The notes under the pieces are model-generated. The model ran no database searches. It saw only the letters and a program-made list of their open reading frames with translations, and was not told where the DNA came from. From Caulobacteraceae bacterium (lineage in GTDB: Bacteria > Pseudomonadota > Alphaproteobacteria > Caulobacterales > Aquidulcibacteraceae): DNA of 64,000 nucleotides. The stretch's first letter is position 1; each line of letters begins with the position of its first letter. Positions 55,041 to 64,000 of this stretch are shown in pieces. The position numbers were made by a program, and so were the translations under genes. The DNA is taken from contig JADJCG010000007.1 in the NCBI GenBank assembly GCA_016703335.1, positions 119,599 to 183,598 of the forward strand, in the 5' to 3' direction.

Positions 55041-56833
55041 ATGCTCGTAAGACTAGTTGCGGCGGTTATTGCGGCAGCGTTGCTCATGGGACCAGCGCAA
55101 GCGCAAGATTCCCCAAGCTATGATCGCGCGTTGGAAATGCGTGGCTATGGACATGATGGCTTGTCGCGCTTCGTCGGCGTGTACGAACCTTCAAGTTACC
55201 ATCGCGGAACGCCCGCGCCGCTCATCGTCGCGCTTCACGGACGCTTTTCTTCGCCGCAAGCGCTTCACGCGATTAGCGGCTTGGCAGCCGTCGCCGAAGC
55301 GCGCGGCGCCATCGTGATCTATCCCGAAACCGTTGGCGGCTTCTGGAACGACGGCGGTCACGCTTTGCTCAACCGGCGCGGCGATCCAGCGGATGATGTC
55401 GGCTTCATTGCCCAAGCCATCGACGCCGCGATGAGCGACTACACGATAGATCGCGGCCGCGTGTTCGTCGCGGGTTACGACAGCGGCGCCAACATGGCTT
55501 TCACGTTAGCCTGCCAGAGCAATCTGCCCTTGGCCGGCGTTGTCGCTGTGAGCGCGCTGCTGTGGGATTATCAGAGCACTCAGTGCGCCAACCCACGCCC
55601 GACGCCGATCTTGATCATCAACGGCCGCCGCGACGAGGCGTTACCGATCAATGGCGGAGACCCTCCGCCCAACGGCGCGGCCCGGCGCTTCAACACGGCG
55701 GACACCATCGCCTTCTGGCAGCGCACAGCCGGCTGCGGCGCACGCACCAGCAACGGCCGCGATGACAGCGTTCTGTTTACGAACTGCGCGAACGGCGCCT
55801 CGGTGGCTTATGTCGGGTCGCGGGCGGCAACCATGACTGGTTTCACTCCGGCGCCGGCTACCAACTTAATCGCCAAGGCGTGGATGCCACTGCTTTAGCC
55901 GACACATTCTTCTTCGATCGCACCCGCTTTGCATTGCCCGACGCGCGTTCGACTGGCGGGCGCGCGCGAGCGTGGATCGTCTATGCGCCACCGGACTACG
56001 ATCCTACCCGTCCGACGCCAGTTGTTGTGCTGCTGCACGGCCGCCCCAGCAACGCCGCCTCAATGGCGCTCATCAGCGGCATGAACGAGGTCGCCGCGAC
56101 CAACAATTTCATCGTCGTCTATCCCGAAGGCCTCGATAACGAATGGAACGCGCAGTTCGACGTCGCCGGAAGCAGCATTTCGCTCAGCGGCCAAACGTCG
56201 ACGCTGCCACAAGATGACGTCGGCTTCCTAAAAACGCTGATGAGCGACCTTGCAGTGGACTTCAACGTCGACCGCTCGCGGCTCTATCTCGGCGGCTTTT
56301 CCAATGGCGGCTTCATGACTCAGCGTATGGCCTGCTCTGGCAGCGATACATTTGCTGCGTTCGCAGAAGTCGGCTCGGCGCTCTATGTGGAGCTCTCGCG
56401 TCTCTGCCAACGCAGCCCACCAAGTGCGATCATGTTCATGCACGGCAGCGCCGATCCCAGCGTGCCAATCACCGGCGTGCAATTGGTGAACCCACAGGGC
56501 GGCGAGCCCATTCGCATCACGCTCTCTGTGCAAGACAGCGTCGCCGCCTTTGCGCGCCGCAATCATTGTGACGCGCGCGGCACCAGCACGACGTTTGCCG
56601 AAAGCGGCCGCTCGCCTGGCACACACGTTGTCCGTTTCACACCGCACGATTGCGACGCGGGCGTCGAAGTCGTCTATTACTTGATCAACGGCGGCGGTCA
56701 CACATGGCCGGGCGCGGATGCGGAGGTCATGCCGGCGGACTCCTTTGGACTAACCAACCAGGACTTCCGCGCCAGCGAGACGATCTGGCAGTTCTTCTCC
56801 GAGCACACGCTGCAGCCGCAACGGCGCCGCTAG
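55041..56833 (+). CDS. Secreted esterase with two tandem PHB-depolymerase/feruloyl-esterase-type domains (frameshifted near 55,818)
   Basis: From ATG 55041: a signal peptide (LVAAVIAAALLMGPAQAQ) and a first alpha/beta-hydrolase domain (PLIVALHGRFSSPQALHAIS, DVGFIAQAIDAAMSDYTID, VFVAGYDSGANMAFTLAC). Its expected end is in the next frame (AGGNHDWFHSGAGYQLNRQG) and runs straight into a second domain of the same family: VVVLLHGRPSNAASMALISG, DVGFLKTLMSDLAVDFNVD, LGGFSNGGFMTQRMAC and INGGGHTWPGA. One base is missing near 55818, so this is one ~597-residue protein. In the first domain the nucleophile motif is GYDSG rather than GFSNG. Probably a secreted polyester or aryl-ester hydrolase. Confidence 0.85.
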
Positions 56834-57831
56834 CGAATCCAGGGCGGCGTCGGCAGATCTTTTGAGCGCAGAAATTCCGGATTGAAGAGCCGGCTCATGT
56901 AGCGATTGCCGTAATCGCAAAGCACGGTGACGATGGTCTTGCCCGGTCCGAGCTTACGCGCCAGTTGCACGGCGCCCAGGACGTTCAGCGCTGATGAACC
57001 GCCGAGGCAGAGGCCTTCTTCCTGAACCAGCTGATAGAGAACCGGCAGCCAGTCTTTGTCTTCGATGCGAAACGCTTCATCGACGACGACACCTTCGAGG
57101 TTTGCCGTGACGCGGCCTTGGCCGATGCCTTCGGTGATCGAAGTGCCTTCGGCTTTGAGCTGGCCGTTTTTATACCATTCATAGAGCGCAGCGCCGCCCG
57201 GATCGGCGATGCCGATCACCACGTCCTTCTTACGTGCCTTCAAACTCATGCTGACGCCGCCGAGCGTGCCGCCCGAGCCAACCGCGCAAATGAAGCCATC
57301 GACTGTGCCGTTGGTGTCGCGCCAAATTTCGGGACCAGTGGTGTCGATGTGGCCCTGGCGATTGGCGATGTTGTCGAACTGGTTTGCCCAGATCGCTCCG
57401 TTCGGTTCCGTCTTGGCCTTCGCTTCGGCCAAGCGGCGCGAAATCTTTGTGTAGTGATCGTCGCTTGAGGCAGGCGCCGCGTCGACTTCAACGAGTTCGG
57501 CGCCCAACGCGACGACGGCGTCCTTCTTCTCTTGGCTTTGCGTGCGCGGCATCACCACGACAACGCGGTAGCCCTTTGCGGCGCCAATCAGCGCCAAGCC
57601 GATGCCGGTGTTGCCGGCCGTGCCTTCAACGATCACGCCCCCCGGCTGCAGCAAGCCCTTACGTTCGGCGTCTTGGACTATGGAAAGCGCGGCGCGGTCC
57701 TTGATCGACTGGCCCGGGTTCAAGAACTCCGCTTTGCCGAGAATGGTGCAGCCGGTTTCCTCGGACGCGCGCTTCAGCCTGATCAATGGCGTATTGCCGA
57801 TGCCGTCCAAGACCGAAGCGTAAGGTGTCAT
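56830..57831 (-). CDS. cysK: Cysteine synthase A family protein
   Basis: 333 residues from ATG 57831 (MTPYASVLDGIGNTPLIRLK). PLP lysine in NPGQSIKDRAA (K44), phosphate loop EGTAGNTGIGLALIG, and CLGGSSALNVLGAVQLARKL near the end. It makes L-cysteine from O-acetylserine and sulfide; the closest form in alphaproteobacteria is annotated cysteine synthase A. An in-frame extension to 57879 is possible but not needed. It is convergent with the tandem esterase (four-base overlap). Confidence 0.95.
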   Translation of the reverse strand: MTPYASVLDGIGNTPLIRLKRASEETGCTILGKAEFLNPGQSIKDRAALSIVQDAERKGLLQPGGVIVEGTAGNTGIGLALIGAAKGYRVVVVMPRTQSQEKKDAVVALGAELVEVDAAPASSDDHYTKISRRLAEAKAKTEPNGAIWANQFDNIANRQGHIDTTGPEIWRDTNGTVDGFICAVGSGGTLGGVSMSLKARKKDVVIGIADPGGAALYEWYKNGQLKAEGTSITEGIGQGRVTANLEGVVVDEAFRIEDKDWLPVLYQLVQEEGLCLGGSSALNVLGAVQLARKLGPGKTIVTVLCDYGNRYMSRLFNPEFLRSKDLPTPPWIR

Positions 57832-57976
57832 GGTGTTCCGCTCTGTTTGCTTCTCGGATGTAACCGGCGAACGAGCCAACGCCAGCGCCGGGCCACGGTA
57901 TTAACGGCTTCAACTTGTGAAATAACTCCCAGCGGCAACCGCCCGCAGCCAGCCCTCCGAGATCGCTGGGGAGAGG

Positions 57977-58067
57977 TGGCGGAGACGATGGGATTTGAAC
58001 CCATGATACCCGGTTAAGGTATGCTCCCTTAGCAAGGGAGTGCCTTCAGCCACTCGGCCACGTCTCC
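57977..58067 (-). tRNA. tRNA-Ser (anticodon GCU)
   Basis: Read on the minus strand: acceptor GGAGACG/CGTCTCC, D arm GGCCGAGTGGCTGAAGGC, anticodon stem CTCCC/GGGAG with loop TTGCTAA (anticodon GCT), a long class II variable arm, T-loop GTTCAAATC, discriminator G and an encoded CCA. Reads AGC/AGU. It marks the start of the polysaccharide region. Confidence 0.96.
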
Positions 58068-58193
58068 GGCGAGGGGGCCTTATCGCGGCGGCCGGGCTCC
58101 GGCAAGGCGCCTAGAAGCATCGCTCACATAGTTAACTGGCGCCGCCTTTGCGCGAACCCCTCCGACAATTTTAGTCTGAAGGGCGAATTTACT

Positions 58194-59865
58194 ATGTCTC
58201 AGGCCGCACTGAAGCTCGTCGGCGCCGATTTGGACCAGACGAGTGCGGAAGAGTTCGCTTTTGCGACCCAAGCTGGGCCGGCCGCCGTCTCGGCCCGCTC
58301 GGAAGCTGCGCGCTTGGCCGAACTGGCCGCCTCGTTTTCATTGTTCGGACTGGCCGTTGAGCAGCCCGGCGACCCGGCCTTCCCGTTGGCCACCGCCGAC
58401 CTGGCATACCGCGCCTACACCGTGGCGCCGGATGCCCCAGCCAATGACTGGGCCGAACCCAAGAAGCCGGTCCTGACGCGTCGGGGGATGCACATCGACC
58501 CCAGCCTGCCAACTAAGCTCATCCAAGCAACCGACTGGATCGTCGTCGCCGCAGCCGCCCAGTTCGCCGCCCTCTGGGGCGCTGGCGAGGGCCTCTTTGA
58601 GCTTTCGATCGGTCAAGCCGCCGCATTCGTTCTTTCGGCGGGCGCGCTAAAGGGCGGCCTCTGGCTCACCGACTATTACCGCTTCTCACCCTCGCGCATC
58701 CGTCCGGAGCGCGGCATGGGCGGCCTGGCGCTCGGCGCCATCGTCGGCCTGCTCATCTCTAACTTCTTCGCACCGGACGCCTGGCGCCGCGGCGCTCGCT
58801 GCCACGCTGCCGTTCGCCGCGATGCTGCTTGCTGGCATTGACGCTGCGCTCGCCATCTGGATTTCCGCCGCGCACCGCGCCGGCCTCTTCGCTGAGAACA
58901 TCGTGCTGATCGGCGCGACCGATGCCGCCCAACGACTCGCGGCGCGCCGAAAATCCGGCGACGCGCGCATCGTCGCTGTCGTTGACGATCGCCTGGCTCG
59001 CTCACCCTCGCAAGTTGGCGCAGCGCCAGTGATCGGCGGCGTTGACGCGCTGCTCGCCTGGGAAGGCCTGCCGAACGTCGACCGCATCGTTATCACCGTC
59101 ACGCAAAAGGCCGAAGGCCGCGTCCGCTCGATGATCGAGCGCCTGCGCATCGCCCCGAACCGCGTTGATCTGCTGCTCGACTTCGACACGCACGCCGTCC
59201 GCGGCCGCCGCGTGGAGCGCTTTGGCGGTGCAGCTGTCGCCTGCGTCTCTGGCCGTCCGCACAATCACCGCCGCGCATTTGTGAAGCGCGTTGAAGACAT
59301 CGTGCTCGGCACGCTGCTGACGATCGCGTTCGCACTGCCGATGCTGTTCATCGTCGCCCTGGTGAAGCTCGACACCCCCGGCCCGGCGCTCTATCGCCAA
59401 CGCCGCCACGGCTTCAACAACCGCGTCTTCACGGCGCTGAAGTTCCGCACCATGCGCGACGATCCGAACGCGCCACTCCAGCAAGTGCGCGAGAACGATC
59501 CGCGCATCACGCCAGTCGGCGCGTTCCTCCGCCGCACCAGCCTCGATGAGCTGCCGCAGCTCTTCAACGTGCTGCGCGGCGAGATGAGCCTGGTTGGCCC
59601 ACGCCCGCACGCCGTCGGCATGAAGACCTGCGAACGCGAATTGACCGAGATCGTCGCAGAATACGCACACCGCCACCGCGTGAAGCCGGGCATCACCGGC
59701 TGGGCGCAGGTGAACGGGTCACGTGGCCCGGTGACCTCGGCAGCGTCCGTTCGCCGCCGCGTTCGCTACGACCTTGAATACGTCGCCCGCGCCTCGCTCT
59801 GGCTCGATCTCGAAATCCTGGTGCGCAGCGCGCCGGTGCTGTTCGGGGACAAGGTCGTCCGGTGA
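58194..59865 (+). CDS. hfsE: HfsE-like polyprenyl-phosphate sugar-1-phosphate transferase (frameshifted near 58,788)
   Basis: N-terminal frame: polar lead then membrane segments (ATDWIVVAAAAQFAALWG, GGLALGAIVGLLISNFF). After FFAPDAWR the adjacent frame continues AALAATLPFAAMLLAGIDAA, a CoA-binding-like domain (ENIVLIGATDAAQRLAAR) and the C-terminal bacterial sugar transferase core (LKFRTMRDDPN, SLDELPQLFN, MSLVGPRPHAVG, KPGITGWAQVNG). It attaches the first sugar-phosphate to undecaprenyl phosphate. With the following genes in E-F-G-H order this fits holdfast initiation; PssY/PssZ-type paralogues are possible. ~557 residues. Confidence 0.85.
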
Positions 59866-61331
59866 GCACTGCGCGTTTCCTTTCGCTAGCGCCATTGCAG
59901 ATCGCCCAAGCCCTCATCGGGTTTGGCGCGATCGCCGCATTTACGCGCCTGATGAGCGCCGAAGATTTCGGCCGCTACGCGCTGGCGCTGTCGATCTCGA
60001 TGGCGGCGCACACGTTGGCGTTCACCTGGGCCGAAGCTGCGGCATTCCGCTTCTTCGCTGCCGCGCGCGCTGAGAAACGTCTGGCCGATCACTTCGCCAC
60101 GCTGCTGGCGCTGGCCTGAGCACTCGGCCTCGCCGTCATCGCCATCACCGCTGTCGCTCTCGTTCGCGGGCCTGCGCGATGACATCGCGGCGCTGTCGCT
60201 GTTCGCGGCAGGCGCTGCGGTTCTACGCTTCATCGCACGCTTGGGTCGCGAAAGCGATCGCGCCGCATTGGCGTTTGGCCGCTACGCCGTGCTCGAAACC
60301 ATCTACCTTATGGTCGGCTTCGCCGTCGGCGTCGCGTTGCTGGTGATGTTCGACTTCGGCCCCGCCGCGCCATTCGCTGGCCTGCTGGCTGCGGGCGCGC
60401 TCGTCGCGCTGATCGACCTTCCGCGTCTCATGCGCAATGCGCGCGGCGGTGAAACCTCATTCGCGCGCTCAGTGACCTACGCCAGCTACGGCGCGCCGCT
60501 CGCTCTCGCGCTCGCCGTCGATCTTGGCGTCCAAGCCCTCGCACGTCTGGTACTCGCTGGCGAAGCGGGTACAGCGCCACTCGGCGCCTACGCTGCCGCA
60601 TTCGGCTTGGCGCGCGCGCTCGACATCGTGTTCATGGGGGTGAGCGCCGCATTCGCACCGCTCGTCTTCGCCGCCTACGAAGAGAAGGGCGCCGATGCGG
60701 CGCGTGACGCAGACCGCGGCGGCTTCGTGTTGTTGGCGGCGATCACCGTACCCGCATCCATCGGCCTCGCGCTGCTCGCGCAACCGATCGCGACCTTGAT
60801 GGTCGGCGAAGCTTTGCGTGCGGAAACAGCTGCAGCGCTGCCGTGGCTGGCGCTCGCGGGCCTCATGTCGGGCTTCAGCCTTTATTATTGGTCGGAAGCC
60901 TTCCAACTCACCCGCCGCACCGGCCAACGCGCATTGCTCATGCTTCGGTGCCCGGCGCAGTGCAACTCGGTCTAACCGCTTGGCTCTCTGCAACGCATGG
61001 CGCAGTCGGCGCCGCGATCGGGGCGGGCGCGGGCGCAAGCATTGGCGCGATGCTGCTTGCGCTGGCTGGTCGCCGCCTGTTGGCATTGCCGCTGCCTGGC
61101 GGAGAACTTGCGCGCATCGGCGCCGCCACAGCGATCATGGCCGCAGCAGTCATCGCATGCCCAGGCGCACACACGACTATCGGCCTCTTCCAGAGCGCCG
61201 TCCTCGGCATGGCCGTCTACGCCGCCGCAGCCATCGCACTCAACGTCATGGCGCGCGAGCTTGCACTCTTTGCCGTGCGCACCGCGACGCGCCGTATTCA
61301 ACCGATCACGAGCCCAGCCAATGCCGACTGA
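59862..61331 (+). CDS. hfsF: HfsF-like polysaccharide flippase (several frame breaks)
   Basis: GTG start overlapping the hfsE stop. Twelve or so hydrophobic segments are spread over three frames: FLSLAPLQIAQALIGFGAIA, SISMAAHTLAFTWAEAAAF; then an in-frame TGA at 60117 followed by LGLAVIAITAVALV; then FGRYAVLETIYLMVGFAVGV and PASIGLALLAQPIATLMVG; and from ~60945 VQLGLTAWLSATHGAVGAAI to 61331. Breaks at ~60117, ~60172 and ~60945. It resembles the Wzx/MATE-like lipid-linked oligosaccharide flippase of the holdfast cluster. ~490 residues; overlaps hfsG by 11 bases. Confidence 0.8.
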
Positions 61332-62250
61332 ACAAACCATCATCGTGCGCGATCGCCCGAAGACACCGCGCGTCAGCGTGCTGACGCCGTTCTATCGCTA
61401 CGATCCCTCCGCGATGCTGAAAGCCTTCGGCCGCGCACCTGCGGGCGTTGAGTTCATCCTGCTGGATGACGGCTCGGCCTCCGCAGAACTCGTCGCCAAC
61501 GTCGTCACCGCCGCGCAAGCGACCGGCGCGCCAGCGCGCATCATCGTTAGCGAACAAAACCTCGGACGCTCGAAAGCGCGCAACCGCTTGATCACTGAAG
61601 CGCTCGGCGACTACGTCCTCTTCCTCGACGCTGACATGGCGCCGGACACCCCGGCGTTCCTCTCGGTTTGGCTCGGCATCATCAACACCCAAGAGCCGCG
61701 CGTCGCCTTTGGCGGCTTATCGCTGGCGCATGCCGAGCGCACCGACGAAACCGCGTTGCACTACGCGCTGTTCGGCCGCTCGGACTGCAAATCCGCCCGC
61801 CACCGCGCGCGCCGCGCCGCCCAGGCCACTGCCTCCTCGAATCTTCTGGTCGAGCGCAACTTCCTGTTAGCCCATCCGTTCGATGATCTCTTCACGGGCT
61901 GGGGTTTCGAAGACGTGGATTGGGCGCTCGACGTATCGCGCATCGAAGAGATCATGCACGTCGATAATCCGGCGACGCATGTCGGTCTCGACGACGTCAG
62001 CACGCTGATGCGCAAATCAGCGGAGGCCGGCCCGAACTTCGCGCGTCTAGCGCGCAAGCACCCGCTGCAGGTGAAGCACTTCGCTGCGCACCGCATCGCA
62101 CGCGCCCTGCGCGCGACGCCCGCCCGCAAAACTCAACAGCGCCTTTATGGCTGGATCGCGCGCGATCCACGCGGCGTCGCGCCCATGGGCGTGCGCTGCG
62201 CCGCCTTCAAACTTTTTCGCGCTTCACATTACGCGGAGCACCTCGCATGA
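61321..62250 (+). CDS. hfsG: HfsG-like family 2 glycosyltransferase
   Basis: 309 residues, undisturbed. GT2 motifs: VSVLTPFYRYDPSAMLKAFG, FILLDDGSASAELV, LGRSKARNRLITEALGDYVL, FLDADMAPDTP, and the late ERNFLLAHPFDDLFTGWGFED VDW block. Predicted to add hexose or HexNAc residues to the lipid-linked holdfast repeat unit. Length and position match Caulobacter HfsG. ATG at 61321 overlaps the flippase end; its stop overlaps hfsH (ATGA). Confidence 0.88.
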   Translation: MPTEQTIIVRDRPKTPRVSVLTPFYRYDPSAMLKAFGRAPAGVEFILLDDGSASAELVANVVTAAQATGAPARIIVSEQNLGRSKARNRLITEALGDYVLFLDADMAPDTPAFLSVWLGIINTQEPRVAFGGLSLAHAERTDETALHYALFGRSDCKSARHRARRAAQATASSNLLVERNFLLAHPFDDLFTGWGFEDVDWALDVSRIEEIMHVDNPATHVGLDDVSTLMRKSAEAGPNFARLARKHPLQVKHFAAHRIARALRATPARKTQQRLYGWIARDPRGVAPMGVRCAAFKLFRASHYAEHLA

Positions 62251-63001
62251 CCGTCGCCTACGCGCCCCGCCGTGACCTCGTGAGCAAAGTCCGTCGCCGC
62301 ATGACGCAGCACTACGCCGCGCGTCCGGCCAAGCTCGCTTTCGAGCGCCCCGTGCTCTCGATCACGTTCGACGACTTTCCCGCCAGCGCCGCTGATGCAG
62401 GCGCGCATGCGTGCTCGATCGCCACGGCGCACGCGGCACCTACTACGTGTCCTCCGGCATGGCCGGAATCGATGGCCCGTGCGGCGTGGGCTACACGGCG
62501 ACCCGATATCGCGCGCCTGGTCGCCAGCGGCCATGAGATCGGCTGCCATACTTCGACCCACGCCGATTGTGCGCAGCAAGACATCTTCGCCACACTCGAA
62601 GACCTCGCGCGTAACCGCGACGCGTTGCTGCAGATGGGCGCTCCAGCGCCGCGCACGCACGCTTACCCGTACGGCGAAACCAAAGGCGCGATGAAGGACA
62701 ACCTGCCGCCGCGCTTTATGTCCGCGCGCGGCATCCTGCCTGGATTAAATGTCGGCGCGGCCGACCTCGCGCAATTGCGCGCCTATCCGCTCTTCGGCGC
62801 CGGCGGCATGCAACGCGTGTCCAACGCCCTTGAAGCCCGCCGCAAGCGCAACCTGGGTCGTCGGCTTTCACCATGACGTCTCGGACACGCCGTCGGCCTG
62901 GGGCACGCGCCGATGAACTGGATCTCCTTCTGAATGAGGCCCGCCAGCTTGGTTTTGTCATTTTGCCGGTGACGGCAGCCCTTGCACGGAGGCTCGCATG
63001 A
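62247..63001 (+). CDS. hfsH: HfsH-like polysaccharide deacetylase (four frame breaks)
   Basis: NodB-type motifs: SITFDDFPASAAD (catalytic Asp and metal Asp) and EIGCHTSTHADC (H-x3-H), then RTHAYPYGETKGAMKD. Between ~62407 and ~62510 the sense frame is the neighbouring one (LDRHGARGTYYVSSGMAGID), and after ~62860 it is again another (WVVGFHHDVSDTPSAWGTR, LLLNEARQLGFVILPVTA) ending at 63001, overlapping the next start (ATGA). Repaired length ~251 residues, equal to HfsH. It deacetylates holdfast GlcNAc residues, important for cohesion and attachment. Confidence 0.85.
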
Positions 63002-63906
63002 CCACTGTCAGCGTTCTCATTCCGACATTCCGCCGCCCGGACTCCTTCGTCCGCGCCGTCCGCAGTGCATTCGCGCAACGCGGCGTCGACTCGTTCGAGA
63101 TCATCGCCATCGACAACTCCCCGGAAGGATCGGCGCTCGATACGTTTCGCAACCTCAAGCCGAGGCCCACCCGCGACGCCATTCCGTTGGGCGCACGAGC
63201 CGAAGCCAGGCGTCGCGACACGCGCAACGCGCCGTGAAGCTCGCGCAGGGTGGAGTTCGTCGCCTGGCTCGACGACGACGAAGAAGCCTCACCTGACTGG
63301 CTCGCGTCGCTCATCGCCGTGCGTCGCGAAACCGGCGCGCAAAGCGTGTTCGGCCCTGTGCACGCCCGCGCCGATCACGACGCCGACAACGCCGAATTCT
63401 ACGAGCGGCTCTACACGCGCGATGGTCCGGCCAACGACACCGTGATCTCGCACGCACATGGCATCGGCAATTCGCTCCAACCGCGATCGATGTTCGAAGA
63501 GGTCAACCGTTCGACGCTCGCGCCGACCAACGCGGCGGCGAAGACGATACACTGTTCGCGTCATGGGCAAAAGCGGGCGCAACCTTCGCTTGGGCGGCAG
63601 ACGCTCGGTCATCGAACATCGCGGCGCTGAGCGCACGCACCTAGCGCACGGTCTAAGCGCGCGCTTCGCCTACGGCGGGTCCCTGCCGAACTGGCCTGGG
63701 CGCGTGACGTGCCGGCATTAGCGCGCCACATGTGCGTCGGCGCAGCGCAAGCTGTCGTCTATGGCGCGGCGAGCGTGGTTGTCGTCGCCGGCTCAACGCC
63801 GCACGCGCTGGCGCTATTGGACCGTGCAGCGCGCGGCGCTGGCAAAGTGTTTTGGTTCTACGAGCAGCGTTTCTACGGCCAAGCGCTCGTGCGTCAGCCT
63901 GCGTGA
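62998..63906 (+). CDS. Family 2 glycosyltransferase, HfsL/HfsJ-like (several frame breaks)
   Basis: Start MTTVSVLIPTFRRPDSFVRA overlaps the deacetylase stop. IIAIDNSPEGSALDTFRN, then a frame change to WAHEPKPGVA and LAQGGVEFVAWLDDDEEASP, and from ~63510 another to DTLFASWAKAGATFAWAADA, EHRGAERTHLAHGLSARF and a hydrophobic end (VYGAASVVVVAGSTPHAL) stopping at 63906. At least four breaks. About 300 residues, a size like the third holdfast glycosyltransferase (HfsL or HfsJ); which one cannot be decided. Confidence 0.75.
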
Positions 63907-64000
63907 CGCAGCAGGCGGTCGATCGCCACCACGGGCGCATCACGGCGCCCGCATACACGAGCCCCATCGGGTTCGCGCCTGACTCCAAGAGCAGCTCTTT
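63894..64000 (-). CDS. Possible C-terminal end of a minus-strand gene, cut by the window edge
   Basis: At the right edge the minus strand reads KELLLESGANPMGLVYAGAV in one frame and RDAPVVAIDRLLRHAG then TGA (63894-63896) in another. A single base error would make a smooth C-terminus that overlaps the glycosyltransferase stop. Too short to name. Confidence 0.3.
   Translation of the reverse strand, partial: RAALGVRREPDGARVCGRRDAPVVAIDRLLRHAG

Noticed and set aside
37060..58067. An integrated element bordered by the two tRNA genes
   Set aside because: There is no integrase, no direct repeat of a tRNA end, and composition and gene types stay uniform across the interval.
1..64000. CRISPR array, transposase or prophage signals
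   Set aside because: No spaced repeat series, no transposase-like frames and no phage structural or lysis genes were found on either strand.

Overview
The window reads as chromosomal DNA of a high-GC alphaproteobacterium, most likely of the order Caulobacterales (Caulobacter / Hyphomonadaceae / Terricaulis-like). The reasons are the gene orders dgt - SPOR - nagZ - scpA - scpB - tatA - tatB - tatC - serS and infA - maf - rng - yacG, with UPF0262, DUF2948 and murA nearby, and an hfsE-F-G-H type holdfast polysaccharide cluster at the right end. There are no insertion sequences, prophages or CRISPR arrays. The genes are mostly housekeeping, with lineage-specific envelope and secreted proteins in between.

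Layout. 1-5 kb (minus): a TPR/GT41 O-GlcNAc-transferase-like protein cut by the window edge, thiG, two lipoproteins and thiS. 4.6-7.8 kb (plus): aroQ-accB-accC and two small lipoproteins. 7.8-18 kb (mostly minus): a ferritin-like/ferredoxin/CDGSH fusion, aat (plus), serS, tatC-B-A, scpB-A, nagZ, a SPOR protein and dgt. 18-22.7 kb: erpA, a Sel1 protein, two methyltransferases, a nitroreductase, xthA and small proteins. 22.7-28.6 kb (minus): yacG, rng, maf, an SDR, infA, a low-Mr phosphatase, UPF0262, DUF2948 and murA. 28.6-30.8 kb (plus): a YjgN/DUF898 membrane protein overlapping an M48 protease. 30.8-36.9 kb (minus): an MHS-family transporter, an ABC-permease/M1-aminopeptidase fusion and its ATPase. 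37-43 kb (minus): tRNA-Thr, a very large FlaEY-like protein, a TauE/SafE permease and a GST. 43.4-46.7 kb (plus): a compact four-gene zinc-ribbon operon closed by a strong terminator. 46.7-57.8 kb: M28 peptidase, ferredoxin-NADP reductase, secreted hydrolases, a sphingosine-1-phosphate-lyase-like enzyme behind a hairpin-rich leader, a tandem-domain esterase and cysteine synthase. 58-64 kb (plus): tRNA-Ser, then hfsE-hfsF-hfsG-hfsH-like genes and another glycosyltransferase.

Data quality governs interpretation. More than 20 genes, including essential ones (tatB, scpB, murA, maf), are broken by single-base shifts. Where the base can be identified it usually lies in a short homopolymer. Protein sense resumes in another frame, and the restored ends form neat ATGA or GTGA overlaps with neighbours. 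I read these as consensus indel errors from a long-read or metagenome assembly, not as real pseudogenes, and I give the whole reconstructed gene spans. The FlaEY-like gene and the last 4 kb are the worst affected.

The best candidates for something not described are the zinc-ribbon/M48-like/acidic-protein operon (43.4-46.7 kb), the structured leader at 52.92-53.01 kb, the three-domain ferritin-like/CDGSH protein, and the tandem esterase visible only after a frame repair.
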